From assembly GCF_009805705.1 (NCBI RefSeq), contig NZ_VSMB01000009.1, positions 124,001 through 188,000 of the forward strand: DNA of 64,000 nucleotides, read 5' to 3'. The DNA comes from Ruania rhizosphaerae. Lineage in GTDB: Bacteria; Actinomycetota; Actinomycetes; Actinomycetales; Beutenbergiaceae. The notes under the pieces are model-generated. The model had not been told where the DNA came from. It saw only the letters and a list, made by a program, of their open reading frames with translations, and did not search any database. A program made the translations under genes and the position numbers. Of this stretch, positions 31,834 to 40,577 are shown piece after piece (positions within the stretch are counted from its first letter, which is position 1; the number at the start of each line of letters is the position of its first letter).

Positions 31834-32190
31834 TCAGTCCTGGCGCGGGTCGGGGAACTGCACCACAGAGGAGGTGCCGTCGCTGGAGTCCACACGGTGC
31901 ACCCCGCTGCCGGCGGCCACCATCGCCGCGGCCACGCAGTCACCCACCACCACCCCGGGCACCTGCCCGCCTTCGGCGAGCACGAACGGTTCGCATTCCT
32001 CGATTCCCGACGGCGCAGGTTCCTCACTCTCGGAGGGTTCCGGTGCCTCCGTGGTCGCCACAGGTGAGCTCTCGCCGGGCGAGGCCGAGGCGGTCGGCTC
32101 AGGGACGCCGTCCGTGGGTTCGCCGGTACAACCGGCGAGCAGGGCAACGATGATGGCGGCAAGCAGCGCGGTGGCTGGACGCGCGTTCAC
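31834..32190 (-). CDS. Putative lipoprotein
   Basis: 118 aa. The signal peptide (ALLAAIIVALLAGC) ends in a lipobox with Cys near residue 21, followed by a Thr/Pro/Glu/Ser-rich linker to about residue 60 and a small domain with two cysteines (EECEPF and VVGDCVAAAMV) that may form a disulphide. Function is unknown. GTG start at 32190 with TACGAT 8 nt upstream and no Shine-Dalgarno, a leaderless arrangement. The 202 bp upstream of it, to the DeoR gene, hold no other gene that I can see. Confidence 0.68.
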   Translation of the reverse strand: MNARPATALLAAIIVALLAGCTGEPTDGVPEPTASASPGESSPVATTEAPEPSESEEPAPSGIEECEPFVLAEGGQVPGVVVGDCVAAAMVAAGSGVHRVDSSDGTSSVVQFPDPRQD

Positions 32191-32385
32191 GAGCCATGAT
32201 CGTAGCCGCAGGTCACGAGCGCCGGGGGCGAGCGGACATCATCGATCGATCACCGCGATCCACCACTGCTCGAGCTCAGGAGGCCTTCGGCGTCGCGTGC
32301 TCGCTTGGCGTCCAGGTGGTTCCGCCCGCGCCATGAGTCCTGATCACGAGCACGACCTTGGGCTGCCCCGGGTCATCTGGCGTCA

Positions 32386-32400
32386 CCGCCTGTCAGGCGG
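32386..32400 (-). terminator. Short palindromic stem at the deoR-type gene end
   Basis: CCGCCTG-T-CAGGCGG forms perfect 7-bp arms overlapping the stop codon of the DeoR-type gene. It could act as a minimal terminator, though the one-base loop means the real hairpin would open a few pairs. Low certainty. Confidence 0.3.
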
Positions 32401-33205
32401 GGGAGGCGTTGTGCACCACGATGCCGAGCTCGTCGAACATCGTGCGGAGGGCCTCCGGCGGGGCGGCGTCGGAGACCAGATCGTCGGCAGCGCTCAACGG
32501 TGCGACGAGGGCGAACTGGGGTCGGTTGAACTTGGTGGAGTCGGCCACCACGATCACACGAGTCGAACGCTTGATGAGGTGACGCATCATGCCGGCCTCG
32601 CCCAGATTGCTGACGGAGAAGCCTTCGCTGGTGATGCCACCAACACCGATCACGGCCGTGTCGAAGTGCACCGTGCCCGGGTCTCCGAGGTCCGGGAAGG
32701 AAGCCTGGCCGACGGTGACCTGGGAGGAGAAGCGCACGTCCCCGCCGAAGATGTAGAGGTTCCTCACCGCGTGTGTGGGTACCTCGAACGGGATGCTGAG
32801 ATTGTTGGTCGCGATGGTGAGGTCTCGATGATCGCTGAGGTTCCGAGCCACCGCTAGCGTGGTCGTTCCGCCGTTGAACGCGACGACGCCCCCGTTGGGG
32901 ATGAGCCCAGCGGCGAATGATCCGATGCGCTTCTTCTCGGACTCCTGCAACTGCTGACGGATCCGAAGCTCCCGGTCCGGGCTGGTGATCACGGAGTTTG
33001 CGATGGCCCCTCCTCGAGTGCGGCTCAGGAGTCCGTCCTTGTGCAGCTCGATGAGATCTCGGCGCACCGTATCCGGGGATACGTCGAACTCTTCTGCAAT
33101 CTCGTGCACGCTGGCTTGGCGCATCGACTCGATGAAGTCCACGATGCGCCCCCGACGCACGGCGGGCAGTTCCGCTCCGCCAGATTCGGCGGTTTCCTCG
33201 CTCAT
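32393..33205 (-). CDS. DeoR/GlpR-family transcriptional regulator
   Basis: 270 aa from ATG at 33205, preceded by GGGAGGA. The N-terminal helix-turn-helix VHEIAEEFDVSPDTVRRDLIELHKDGLLSRTRGGAI is a textbook DeoR motif. The sugar-phosphate-sensing DeoRC domain has VAFNGGTTTLAVARNL, VIGVGGITSEGFSVSN, EAGMMRHLI and RVIVVADSTKFNR. It is divergent from a sugar ABC operon that includes an aldolase and sugar kinase, so it is the likely repressor, induced by a phosphorylated intermediate of that pathway. Confidence 0.92.
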   Translation of the reverse strand: MSEETAESGGAELPAVRRGRIVDFIESMRQASVHEIAEEFDVSPDTVRRDLIELHKDGLLSRTRGGAIANSVITSPDRELRIRQQLQESEKKRIGSFAAGLIPNGGVVAFNGGTTTLAVARNLSDHRDLTIATNNLSIPFEVPTHAVRNLYIFGGDVRFSSQVTVGQASFPDLGDPGTVHFDTAVIGVGGITSEGFSVSNLGEAGMMRHLIKRSTRVIVVADSTKFNRPQFALVAPLSAADDLVSDAAPPEALRTMFDELGIVVHNASPA

Positions 33206-33336
33206 TCGTCCTCCCAGGGTCGGTCGTCCACACGGCTGGCACCGGCAACGTATCGCGCTCAGACGCCGTGTGCAGGCACCCGATCGCATGGACATGTCGC
33301 GCTATGCCCTGCCTAATGAAGCCGACTCTTGCAGAG

Positions 33337-33356
33337 AGTTGCAGAGTTGTGCAACT
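33337..33356. promoter_or_regulatory. Candidate DeoR operator in the divergent promoter region
   Basis: AGTTGC and GCAACT form 6-bp inverted arms with an 8-nt spacer. The same stretch also holds two TTGCAGAG direct repeats (33329-33336 and 33339-33346). It lies in the 249-bp gap between the DeoR-type gene and the sugar-binding protein gene, otherwise free of genes. The assignment is positional. Confidence 0.4.
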
Positions 33357-33454
33357 ATCGACCTCGTGCTTCGGCAGAAGCATGCACGTTCCCTGGAATC
33401 CCTGATCCGTCACAGCAGACGGCTCACGGGTCGGTAGAAGTACCTGGAGGACTG

Positions 33455-34759
33455 ATGAACAGTGCTGTTCGCTCACGCACCACGCTCCGCTCTCGGAGCG
33501 TCCAGACCGCCGTCGCAGCTGTTGCTGTCGGCGCACTCGCAGCCGGATGCAGCAGTGCCGGTGGCGAGGTCGACGGCGGAGACGACGACGGTCAGGTCAC
33601 GATCGAGTTCATGCAATGGTGGGAGCCGGAGCTTCCCGATGGCGCTTTGGCAGGGCTGATCGAGCAGTTCGAGGAGGAGAACCCTGACATCAACGTCGAA
33701 CTGTTGTCAGGTCCGTTCGCCTCGATCAAGGACCAGGTGATCGCTGGCTCCGCCTCCGGGACCATGCCGGATGTGCTGGGACTCGCCGGCTCGTGGGTTC
33801 ACGACTTCGCCACGCAAGGATCGATCGCCAACCTCACCGATGTGATGACGGAGTACGGCTACGACGACTCCCAGCTGGGAGCGCAGGTCCGGGTGGACGG
33901 CTCGGCCTACTCCATTCCCGTGGTCAACTTCGCCTACCCGATGTTCATCAACAATGAGTTGATGGAGGAGGCCGGCGCCGAGGTGCCGACCACACGCAGC
34001 GAGTTCGTGCAGGTCGCTCAGCAGGTCACCGACGCTACGGACGCCTCCGGCTTCGTCGCCGCGCTCGGCCTGGAGCAGCCCAACGGCATCCAGATCGACA
34101 TCATGCCCTGGAACTGGGCATCAGGCGGCACCATGCTCACTGACGACGGTGGCCCAGCAGCTGACAACGAGGACGTCCACGAGACGGTGGCGTTCATCAA
34201 GGAGCTGTGGGACGCAGGTGTCATGGCGCCGGGCGGGCTGACCATGGCCGAGCAGGACAAGGTCGAGGAGTTCACCAACGGGCGGGTAGCGATGATGGTC
34301 TCCTCGCTCGCGCACATCAATCTCATCCGCGAGAACAGCCCGGAGCTGGATTTCTCCGTCGTCCCGATGCCAGTGGTGGACGGGTACACGGGCGAATCCG
34401 GTGTGCGGTACGCGGAATGGGGCATCGGGATGTCGGCCAACACCGAGCACCCGGAGGAATCCTGGAAGCTGATCGAGTTCATCATGAGTGAGGACGCCAA
34501 CGGCGAACTGAGCGGCTTCGCCAACGGCTTCCCGGGCAATGCGAACGTCACGCCGGACCTCACGGATGCGGACCCCGTGTTCCAGGACGCCTTCGAGATC
34601 TGGCAGGCGGGCTACCCCGCCAGCGAGTTCACCGGCCTTCCGCTGGCAGACGAGCTGATGCGCATCTTCGACCAGGAACTGCAGCACGTGCTTGCCGAGG
34701 ACAAACCGATCGACGAGGCGATGTCCGCGGTGCAGCAGGAGTGGTCGGGAACCTTCTAG
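33455..34759 (+). CDS. Sugar ABC transporter substrate-binding lipoprotein (family 1)
   Basis: 434 aa from ATG at 33455 with CTGGAGG upstream. A basic N-terminus, hydrophobic core and lipobox ALAAGCSS anchor it to the membrane. The mature protein has the family-1 extracellular-binding pattern: VTIEFMQWWEPE, FEEENPDINVELLSGPFASIKDQVIAG, MPDVLGLAGSW, and FTNGRVAMMVSS. It captures a mono- or oligosaccharide and delivers it to the two permeases downstream. The ATPase subunit is not encoded here; a shared MsiK-like ATPase elsewhere is usual in actinobacteria. A pair of stem-loops follows the gene. Confidence 0.92.
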   Translation: MNSAVRSRTTLRSRSVQTAVAAVAVGALAAGCSSAGGEVDGGDDDGQVTIEFMQWWEPELPDGALAGLIEQFEEENPDINVELLSGPFASIKDQVIAGSASGTMPDVLGLAGSWVHDFATQGSIANLTDVMTEYGYDDSQLGAQVRVDGSAYSIPVVNFAYPMFINNELMEEAGAEVPTTRSEFVQVAQQVTDATDASGFVAALGLEQPNGIQIDIMPWNWASGGTMLTDDGGPAADNEDVHETVAFIKELWDAGVMAPGGLTMAEQDKVEEFTNGRVAMMVSSLAHINLIRENSPELDFSVVPMPVVDGYTGESGVRYAEWGIGMSANTEHPEESWKLIEFIMSEDANGELSGFANGFPGNANVTPDLTDADPVFQDAFEIWQAGYPASEFTGLPLADELMRIFDQELQHVLAEDKPIDEAMSAVQQEWSGTF

Positions 34760-34767
34760 TCCTCGGT

Positions 34768-34825
34768 GCCACCGCACACGTGCACCGTCCGCGGTGGCGC
34801 GGGTGAGTTTCCCGCCTGCGCCACC
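34768..34825 (+). promoter_or_regulatory. Two mutually exclusive stem-loops between binding-protein and permease genes
   Basis: GCCACCGC (34768-34775) can pair with GCGGTGGC (34791-34798). GGTGGCGC (34793-34800) can instead pair with GCGCCACC (34818-34825), extended by GGG/CCC inside. The middle arm is shared, so only one stem forms at a time. In sugar ABC operons such a structure usually lowers permease expression relative to the binding protein, by partial termination or RNA 3' protection. Switching is inference. Confidence 0.5.
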
Positions 34826-34860
34826 CACTCCCTCTACTTCTCGCTACGAAGGGGTTCGTC

Positions 34861-35751
34861 TTGACCTCGCTGCGACACTCCCGCGGCAACGCGGCCACTG
34901 CCTACGCCTATCTGTCCCCGACGCTCGTCCTGCTCGCCGTGCTGATGGCCCTCCCGATCGGGATGGTGATCTGGTACTCCCTGCAGAACAACGTCATCAC
35001 CAATGCCAACCCGCAGCTGGTGGGCTTGCAGCACTACATCGACATTCTCGCCGACTCCCAGTTCCACGCGGCGCTGCGGAACACGACAGTCTTCGTCCTC
35101 GCCTCGGTGGGTGCCCACCTGGTGCTCGGGCTGGCCTTCGCGACGCTGCTGAACACGCCGCTGCTGCCGAACCGGATCAAGACCGTGTTCCGCACGATCT
35201 TCGTTCTTCCCTGGCTGCTCACGGTCGCCATCGTCGCCATCCTGTGGCGGCTGATCCTCAATCCGAGTGGGGTGTTCAACTACGTCCTGACGACCGTCGG
35301 GGTGCTCGACGCGCCGAAGGAATGGCTGGGCGATCCGGCCCTGGCCCTCTTCGCCGTGACGCTGATGAACATCTGGTATGGCTACCCCTTCTTCATGGTC
35401 AGCCTGTTGGCGGGCCTGCAGGGCATCTCCGCCGACCTCTACGAAGCTGCCTCAGTCGATGGTGCCGGCCCGATCCGCAGATTCGCCTCGATCACCGTTC
35501 CGCAGCTGCGGCCGATCATCATCTCGATGACGTTGCTCGACCTGATCTGGACTTCCCATCAGTTCGCGCTCATCTGGATGAGCACGGGCGGCGGCCCGCT
35601 GGACCGCACCGAGCTGCTGTCCACCTACACCTACAAACTCGCCTTCTCGCAGTACATGTTCTCGACGGCGTCCGCCAGCGCAGTGTTCTTCCTGCTCATC
35701 TCCGCGCTGCTCGCCTACGCCTACGTCCGCCACCAGAAGGCGAGGGACTGA
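34861..35751 (+). CDS. Sugar ABC transporter permease (MalF type)
   Basis: 296-aa inner-membrane protein with six predicted helices, starting at TTG 34861 with GAAGGGG upstream. The cytoplasmic EAA loop reads YEAASVDGAGPIRRFASITVPQLRP, which docks to the ATPase. The N-terminal AYAYLSPTLVLLAVLMALPIGMVIWYSL is the first helix pair typical of MalF/UgpA-like subunits. It forms a heterodimeric pore with the next gene's product. TTG is an uncommon start; no better in-frame ATG lies close. Confidence 0.92.
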   Translation: MTSLRHSRGNAATAYAYLSPTLVLLAVLMALPIGMVIWYSLQNNVITNANPQLVGLQHYIDILADSQFHAALRNTTVFVLASVGAHLVLGLAFATLLNTPLLPNRIKTVFRTIFVLPWLLTVAIVAILWRLILNPSGVFNYVLTTVGVLDAPKEWLGDPALALFAVTLMNIWYGYPFFMVSLLAGLQGISADLYEAASVDGAGPIRRFASITVPQLRPIIISMTLLDLIWTSHQFALIWMSTGGGPLDRTELLSTYTYKLAFSQYMFSTASASAVFFLLISALLAYAYVRHQKARD

Positions 35752-35753
35752 CC

Positions 35754-36662
35754 ATGGCCACCCCCACCCTGCCCAGACAGCGCGACCGCGTCGCCACGGC
35801 TGCGCCTGCCGTTGTCCGTGGGCTGACAACCCGGCAGCGACGCCGGATCGCCCTGGTGCTCACCGTGACCGGCCTCGTTCTCGGGGCCACATTCGCGGGG
35901 GCCCCGATCCTGTGGATGCTCCTGTCGGCGCTGAAATCCAACTCCGAGATCTTCGCCTACCCGCCGAGCCTGCTCTCCGACAACCCCTCGATCCAGCCGT
36001 TCATCGGCATCCTGCAGGACCCGCGGCAACTGCGGTTCTTCCTCAACTCCTACGTCGTGGCGCTCTCGGTCGTGGCCCTGACGCTCCTGGTGGCTGTTCA
36101 CGCCGCCTACGCGTTCAGCCGCTACGAGTTCCCGGGCAAGCACCTCATGAATGTCGTGGTGATCTCGGTCCAGGCCGTGCCACCGGTCACCTTGCTCATC
36201 CCGTACTTCGGGCTGATGGTGGCGCTGGGACTGTACAACTCCTACGCGGGCCTGATCTTGACCTACATCGTCTTCACGCTCTCGTACGCGATCATCATGA
36301 TGACCGGGTACTTCAACACCCTTCCGCGTGAGCTCGACGAGGCTGCGCGCGTGGACGGCACCTCCTCCTTCGGCGCCTTGTGGCGCATCCTCATCCCGAT
36401 CTCGCTACCAGGGATGGTCTCGGTGGGGATGTACACCTTCATGATCGCCTGGAACGAGTACCTGTTCGCCCTGACACTCACCCGCACCGATGACATGCGC
36501 ACGGTGCCCATCGGGATCCAGCTGCTCATGGGACAGCACTCCTACGACTGGAACCAGATGATGGCGATGAGCGTGCTCGGCTCGCTGCCGGTGATCGTGT
36601 TGTTCGTGTTCTTCCAACGATTCTTCATCGGCGGAATGACGTCCGGATCTGTCAAGCACTGA
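35754..36662 (+). CDS. Sugar ABC transporter permease (MalG type)
   Basis: 302 aa from ATG at 35754, 2 bp after the stop of the first permease and preceded by GAGGGA. Six helices; the EAA loop is LDEAARVDGTSSFGALWRILIPISLPG. The C-terminal FFQRFFIGGMTSGSVK is the standard MalG-type ending. The open frame extends far upstream but antihomologously. Partner of the MalF-type permease in the same operon. Confidence 0.92.
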   Translation: MATPTLPRQRDRVATAAPAVVRGLTTRQRRRIALVLTVTGLVLGATFAGAPILWMLLSALKSNSEIFAYPPSLLSDNPSIQPFIGILQDPRQLRFFLNSYVVALSVVALTLLVAVHAAYAFSRYEFPGKHLMNVVVISVQAVPPVTLLIPYFGLMVALGLYNSYAGLILTYIVFTLSYAIIMMTGYFNTLPRELDEAARVDGTSSFGALWRILIPISLPGMVSVGMYTFMIAWNEYLFALTLTRTDDMRTVPIGIQLLMGQHSYDWNQMMAMSVLGSLPVIVLFVFFQRFFIGGMTSGSVKH

Positions 36663-36690
36663 AACTCACCTATCGAGAGGAACACTCCAG

Positions 36691-37557
36691 ATGACACTCA
36701 TCACGGGTGCGCAGATCCTTGCGCCCGCCAGCGACCAGGGATTCGCTGTCCCGGCGCTCAACCTGTCCGACTACGGCATGCTGATGGCCGCCTTCGAGGT
36801 CTGCGAAGAGCTCAAGTCTCCGCTGATGGTGGCCCTCGGGCCCAAAGAAGGAAACTGGATCGGCCCCGACTTCATCCCTGCTGTGCTCTCCCGCGCCGCT
36901 CGCAGCAACGTTCCGACCGTCCTGCACTGGGATCACGGTGCCACGCTGGGAGAGGCCGTTCGCGCGATCAAGCTGGGCTACACCTCAGTCATGATCGACG
37001 CATCCCTCGAACCGTTCGAGCGCAACGTCGAGATCACCGCACGGGTGGTCGAGGTGGCTCACGCCGCCGGGGTCTCGGTCGAGGGAGAGCTGGGCACCAT
37101 CGGCAAGACCGCTGGGGCAGATGAGGGCGGAACCGATGACATCCTCTACACCGAGCCGTCAGAGGCCGTGGAATTCGCCGAGCGGACCGGGGTGGACTCG
37201 CTGGCGATCGCGATCGGCACCCGGCACGGGATCTACCCGAAGACGCTCAAGCCAGAACTGCGGCTCGGCCTGCTCGACTCGATCGATGCAGTCGTGGACG
37301 TTCCCCTGGTGCTGCACGGAGGGTCGGACAACCCCGATGGCGAGATCCGTGACGCATGCGGCCGCGGCATCAACAAGGTGAATATCTCCTCCGACGTCAA
37401 GCGCGCCTTCTACGATGCCATGCGCGAGGTGCTCGCAGACACTTCCCTGTTGGATCCCCGGCTCATCGTGCCCGGTGCGATGGAGGCTGTGAAGGATCTG
37501 GTACGTCACAAGATCGACCTGTTCGGCTCGGCCGGGACGATCCACTACTACGACTGA
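36691..37557 (+). CDS. Class II ketose-bisphosphate aldolase (FbaA/KbaY/GatY family)
   Basis: 288-aa zinc-dependent class II aldolase. The N-terminal FAVPALNLSDYGMLMAAFEVCEEL, the catalytic/zinc region LHWDHGATLGEAVRAIKLGYTSVMIDAS, VEGELGTIG, the zinc-histidine region IAIGTRHGIYP and LVLHGGSDNP are all present. It should split a ketose 1-phosphate or 1,6-bisphosphate into DHAP and an aldehyde. GAGAGGAAC lies upstream of the ATG. Its position after an ABC importer and before a sugar kinase homologue argues for a dedicated catabolic rather than glycolytic role. Confidence 0.92.
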   Translation: MTLITGAQILAPASDQGFAVPALNLSDYGMLMAAFEVCEELKSPLMVALGPKEGNWIGPDFIPAVLSRAARSNVPTVLHWDHGATLGEAVRAIKLGYTSVMIDASLEPFERNVEITARVVEVAHAAGVSVEGELGTIGKTAGADEGGTDDILYTEPSEAVEFAERTGVDSLAIAIGTRHGIYPKTLKPELRLGLLDSIDAVVDVPLVLHGGSDNPDGEIRDACGRGINKVNISSDVKRAFYDAMREVLADTSLLDPRLIVPGAMEAVKDLVRHKIDLFGSAGTIHYYD

Positions 37558-37573
37558 GAACAGGAAGGCGAGG

Positions 37574-38830
37574 ATGGTGCGGACAGTATCGAGGATCTCA
37601 GCGCCCGCCAGCGTGCCGTGGTTGGACCGTTACAGCGAGCTGGTTGAGAACCGCTCCGATCTCCTCGACCGGTGCGGACCGATCGTGGCTGGATTCTCAG
37701 CGACCACTGACGCGCTGCACCACGTCGACGCGGCCGGACTGGCGCGCCTGCTCGCCGCCTCCGGCTCGACCCCGTCGCTCGCCGAAGGGGTGTCCACCCT
37801 GCAGGACTGGCTGCGGGCGGGCCGGGATGGGGAGTTGTTCATCGATGACGTGGCGGCCGAACCCGCGCTGGAGGCCATTCTCGGACCTCCCGCGCGGGTC
37901 CAGTGCGGCGGAACGTCCATCCAGGCGTCCTGGAGCTGGTCCGAGCTCGGACTGAACCCGCTGCTGGCTCTGCGCAACCGCAGCGCCCGCCAGTTGCGCG
38001 CCACCCCCGACGGCGTCCGACTCGCCGTTGAGGGCGGTACGGTGCCCGCCGGTTCTGTCGACGCCGAGCCGGGCGTGCCAGTGCCGTCCAACCATGTGCT
38101 GGAGTTGGCGCGCGGACTGAGCGCCGACGACGTTCACGTCACCCGGTCCAGCCGGATCACGGTGGTCATGGCCCGCAAGCAGCTGCAGCTGGACGAGCAC
38201 TTCCTGCAACGTTCGGCTGAGCTGGTGCGCGGGGGCGTGGGACTGGTCTCCGGCCTCAACGGACTGGCCAGCGCCTCCAGTGCGGATGTTCTCGGGGTCG
38301 TCGCCGGCGCGGCGGCCGCGTGGCGGGAGGCCGGTGCCCGGCTGGTGCACCTTGAGCTCGCGGAGTACGCCCGGCCGGGAGAGCTCGGGCGGGTGATGAG
38401 ACTCCTCGGTCCACACGTGCACTCCGTCGGTATGAACGGAGGCGAGCTGACCAGGTTGGTCGGTGCCGGCGATCCGGCGAAAGCAGCAGCGCAATTCGCT
38501 ACGGCATTCGGCCTGCGCCGGGTGGTCGTGCACGCTGACAGGTGGGCCATGAGCGTGCACCGCGGCGATCCTGCGACCGAGGAGCTCGCCCTCGCCGCCG
38601 GGAGCCTGGCGGCGGCCAACCGGGCTGAGGAGGGGCGGCCACGAGCGCAGTGGCGGGTACCAGCGGAGGCGAGCTTCGCCGTCGAGATTCCCGACGCGGT
38701 CTCGAAGGTCGAGGGGTATCGCGTGAGTGTGGTGGCTACCCCGTACCTGACCCAACCACGCTCGACAATCGGACTTGGCGATACGTTCGTCAGCGGTGAC
38801 CTGCTGATTCAAGGCGGCACCGATGCCTGA
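37574..38830 (+). CDS. ADP-dependent glucokinase/phosphofructokinase family protein
   Basis: 418 aa. Family features, from memory of archaeal ADP-GK/PFK: an early VAGFSATTDALHHVD, the CGGTSIQASW segment, a VHSVGMNGGELTRL motif matching the NEqEL-type motif, and near the C-terminus STIGLGDTFVSGD with the catalytic Asp at about 403. These kinases belong to the ribokinase fold but use ADP as phosphoryl donor and are mostly archaeal or animal. Here it lies 16 bp after a class II aldolase gene, so it probably phosphorylates the ketose or ketose phosphate that the aldolase cleaves. Donor specificity is not proven by sequence; ATP use is possible. Confidence 0.8.
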   Translation: MVRTVSRISAPASVPWLDRYSELVENRSDLLDRCGPIVAGFSATTDALHHVDAAGLARLLAASGSTPSLAEGVSTLQDWLRAGRDGELFIDDVAAEPALEAILGPPARVQCGGTSIQASWSWSELGLNPLLALRNRSARQLRATPDGVRLAVEGGTVPAGSVDAEPGVPVPSNHVLELARGLSADDVHVTRSSRITVVMARKQLQLDEHFLQRSAELVRGGVGLVSGLNGLASASSADVLGVVAGAAAAWREAGARLVHLELAEYARPGELGRVMRLLGPHVHSVGMNGGELTRLVGAGDPAKAAAQFATAFGLRRVVVHADRWAMSVHRGDPATEELALAAGSLAAANRAEEGRPRAQWRVPAEASFAVEIPDAVSKVEGYRVSVVATPYLTQPRSTIGLGDTFVSGDLLIQGGTDA

Positions 38831-38849
38831 CCACTCTCGAGGAGAACAG

Positions 38850-39608
38850 ATGCAACAGCACCACACCCTGGCCGGCCGCCGCGTCATCGTCACCGGGGGA
38901 GGAGTCGGGATCGGGCTCGGTATCGCCCGGCGCTTCGCCCGCGCCGGGGCGCAGGTGGCGATCACCACGCACTCCCGGCCCGTGCAGGAGGTCATCGACG
39001 CGCTCGCGGCGGAGGGCGTGGACGTGATCGGGACCCAGCTCGATGCCCGAAGCAGTGCTGAGGTTGATCGGGTCGTCGACGATCTCACGGCCCAGCTCGG
39101 TGGCCTGGACGTGCTGGTCAACAACGCCGGGGGACTGGTGGCGCGGCACCCGGTCGCGCAGATGCCGGACGAACTCTGGGAGCAGGTGATGACGTTGAAC
39201 GTCACGTCGGTCTTCTACGCCAGTCGCGCGGCACTGCGCCACCTCAGTGAGGGCGGACGGATCCTGACGATCTCCTCACTGGCCGGTAAGAACGGTGGCG
39301 GGAACGGGTCGGCCGCCTACGCGACGGCCAAGGCTGCGTTGGACGGCTTCACCCGGGCGCTGGCCAAGGAGGTCGCCCCGCAGGGGATCGCCGTGAACGC
39401 GATCGCTCCGGGACTGATCCTGGACACCCCCTTCCACGAGACCTTCACACCCGTGGAGGCGCAGCGGCAGCAGATCGCCGGGATCCCCGTGGGCCGGGCA
39501 GGCTATCCGGACGACGTCGCGGCGGCGGCCGAGTTCTACGCCCGGGCAGACTCCGGGTTCACGACCGGGACCTCACTGGACCTCAACGGCGGCGCGTACT
39601 TCTCCTAG
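38850..39608 (+). CDS. SDR family oxidoreductase
   Basis: 252 aa from ATG at 38850 with GAGGAGAAC upstream; an earlier ATG at 38823 overlaps the kinase stop but lacks a ribosome-binding site. TGGGVGIGLG cofactor motif near the N-terminus, NNAGG, ISSLAGKNGGGNGSAAYATAKAAL with the Tyr-x3-Lys pair, and a C-terminal TTGTSLDLNGGAYFS. It may oxidise a sugar alcohol to the ketose handled by the kinase and aldolase. It is the last gene of the DeoR-linked operon. A fragment matching its C-terminus lies at 53939-54016. Confidence 0.9.
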   Translation: MQQHHTLAGRRVIVTGGGVGIGLGIARRFARAGAQVAITTHSRPVQEVIDALAAEGVDVIGTQLDARSSAEVDRVVDDLTAQLGGLDVLVNNAGGLVARHPVAQMPDELWEQVMTLNVTSVFYASRAALRHLSEGGRILTISSLAGKNGGGNGSAAYATAKAALDGFTRALAKEVAPQGIAVNAIAPGLILDTPFHETFTPVEAQRQQIAGIPVGRAGYPDDVAAAAEFYARADSGFTTGTSLDLNGGAYFS

Positions 39609-39646
39609 CGGAGACCGTCCGTTGCCGGTTCCCGCATGCCCACCGC

Positions 39647-40405
39647 TCAGATGTGGACGGTGACCTCACCCGCATCGCGCAGCTCGGTGATGATCGTGTT
39701 CACCCCGGCGCTCTGCTGCTCGCTCATGGCCTGCTGGGCGATCTGGTCGCGGGCCTCCTCGAACGGCGGGATGTCCTCCTCGGTGGCGCCCTGCGCCTGC
39801 GCCTGCTCGACGAGAGTGTCGTACTGGGCGCGCAATTCGTCCTCGGAGGGCTCGCTGACCTCCACCTCGGACTCGACGAACGCGTTGACAGCGAACTGGT
39901 CGGCGGCGTCCTGGCGGATGTCTTCCTCACTCATTCCCTGTTCGACGAGCGCGTCGACCACCTCGTCTGCTGAGCCAAGGCCGTTCTGAGCGGCGACGTC
40001 CTCGAGGGTGGCGGTGACGTCCTCTTCACCGGCCTCGATCCCGGCGTCCGCGGCGGCCTGGGTGAGCAGCAGGTTGTTGACGAGCTGGTCAAGGGTCTGC
40101 TGCTGGAGCTGGGCCTGGTCGACCTGCTGGCCGGTCTGCTGCTGAGACATCGCTGCCTGCTGCAACTGGCTCTCATAGCTGGAGAAGAACTCGTCACGAT
40201 CGATCTCTTCGCCGTTGACCTCGGCGACGACCTCGGGGAAGTCCTCGGGCTCCGGTGCCTCAGCGCCGGTGTCCGGGTCGGCGGGGGCCTCGGTGCCGGA
40301 CTCGGTGGGGCTCTCGGTCGCGTCCGGCTCGTCTTCGGACGAGCAGCCGGTCAGCGCCACGGCGGCGGCCAGGGTCAGGGCGGCCAGGGCGGACTTGCGC
40401 GGCAT
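39647..40405 (-). CDS. SurA N-terminal domain lipoprotein (chaperone-like)
   Basis: 252 aa from ATG at 40405, preceded by AAGGAG. Lipoprotein signal with lipobox AVALTGCSS, an acidic Ser/Glu/Pro-rich linker (about 25-55), then a SurA_N-like helical domain: VVAEVNGEEIDRDEFFSSYESQLQQA, LVNNLLLTQAAADAGI and PFEEARDQIAQQ. Glutamine is unusually abundant around residues 75-100. No parvulin PPIase domain is present, so a holdase-type chaperone for secreted proteins is more likely than an isomerase. It is monocistronic and convergent with the SDR gene. Confidence 0.85.
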   Translation of the reverse strand: MPRKSALAALTLAAAVALTGCSSEDEPDATESPTESGTEAPADPDTGAEAPEPEDFPEVVAEVNGEEIDRDEFFSSYESQLQQAAMSQQQTGQQVDQAQLQQQTLDQLVNNLLLTQAAADAGIEAGEEDVTATLEDVAAQNGLGSADEVVDALVEQGMSEEDIRQDAADQFAVNAFVESEVEVSEPSEDELRAQYDTLVEQAQAQGATEEDIPPFEEARDQIAQQAMSEQQSAGVNTIITELRDAGEVTVHI

Positions 40406-40551
40406 GGGGACTCCTTGCGGGTTGGTGCCGTACCCCTTGACGGTACCTGGTCGATCTGGGCGTGATGTCCTCAGGCCGTTCGCCCCCTGCGTACGGAGCC
40501 ACCTCGCCAGGTCGGCGTGACCCACCAGCAGCGGCAGTTCCCGGGTGGTCG

Positions 40552-40577
40552 GGGCACGGGGCGATCAGCCCGTGCCC
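40552..40577 (-). terminator. Stem-loop at the 3' end of the GntR-type gene
   Basis: GGGCACGGG and CCCGTGCCC form perfect 9-bp arms around an 8-nt loop, and the gene's TGA falls inside the loop. A compact GC-rich hairpin at this position is a likely terminator even without a U-tract. Confidence 0.6.
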
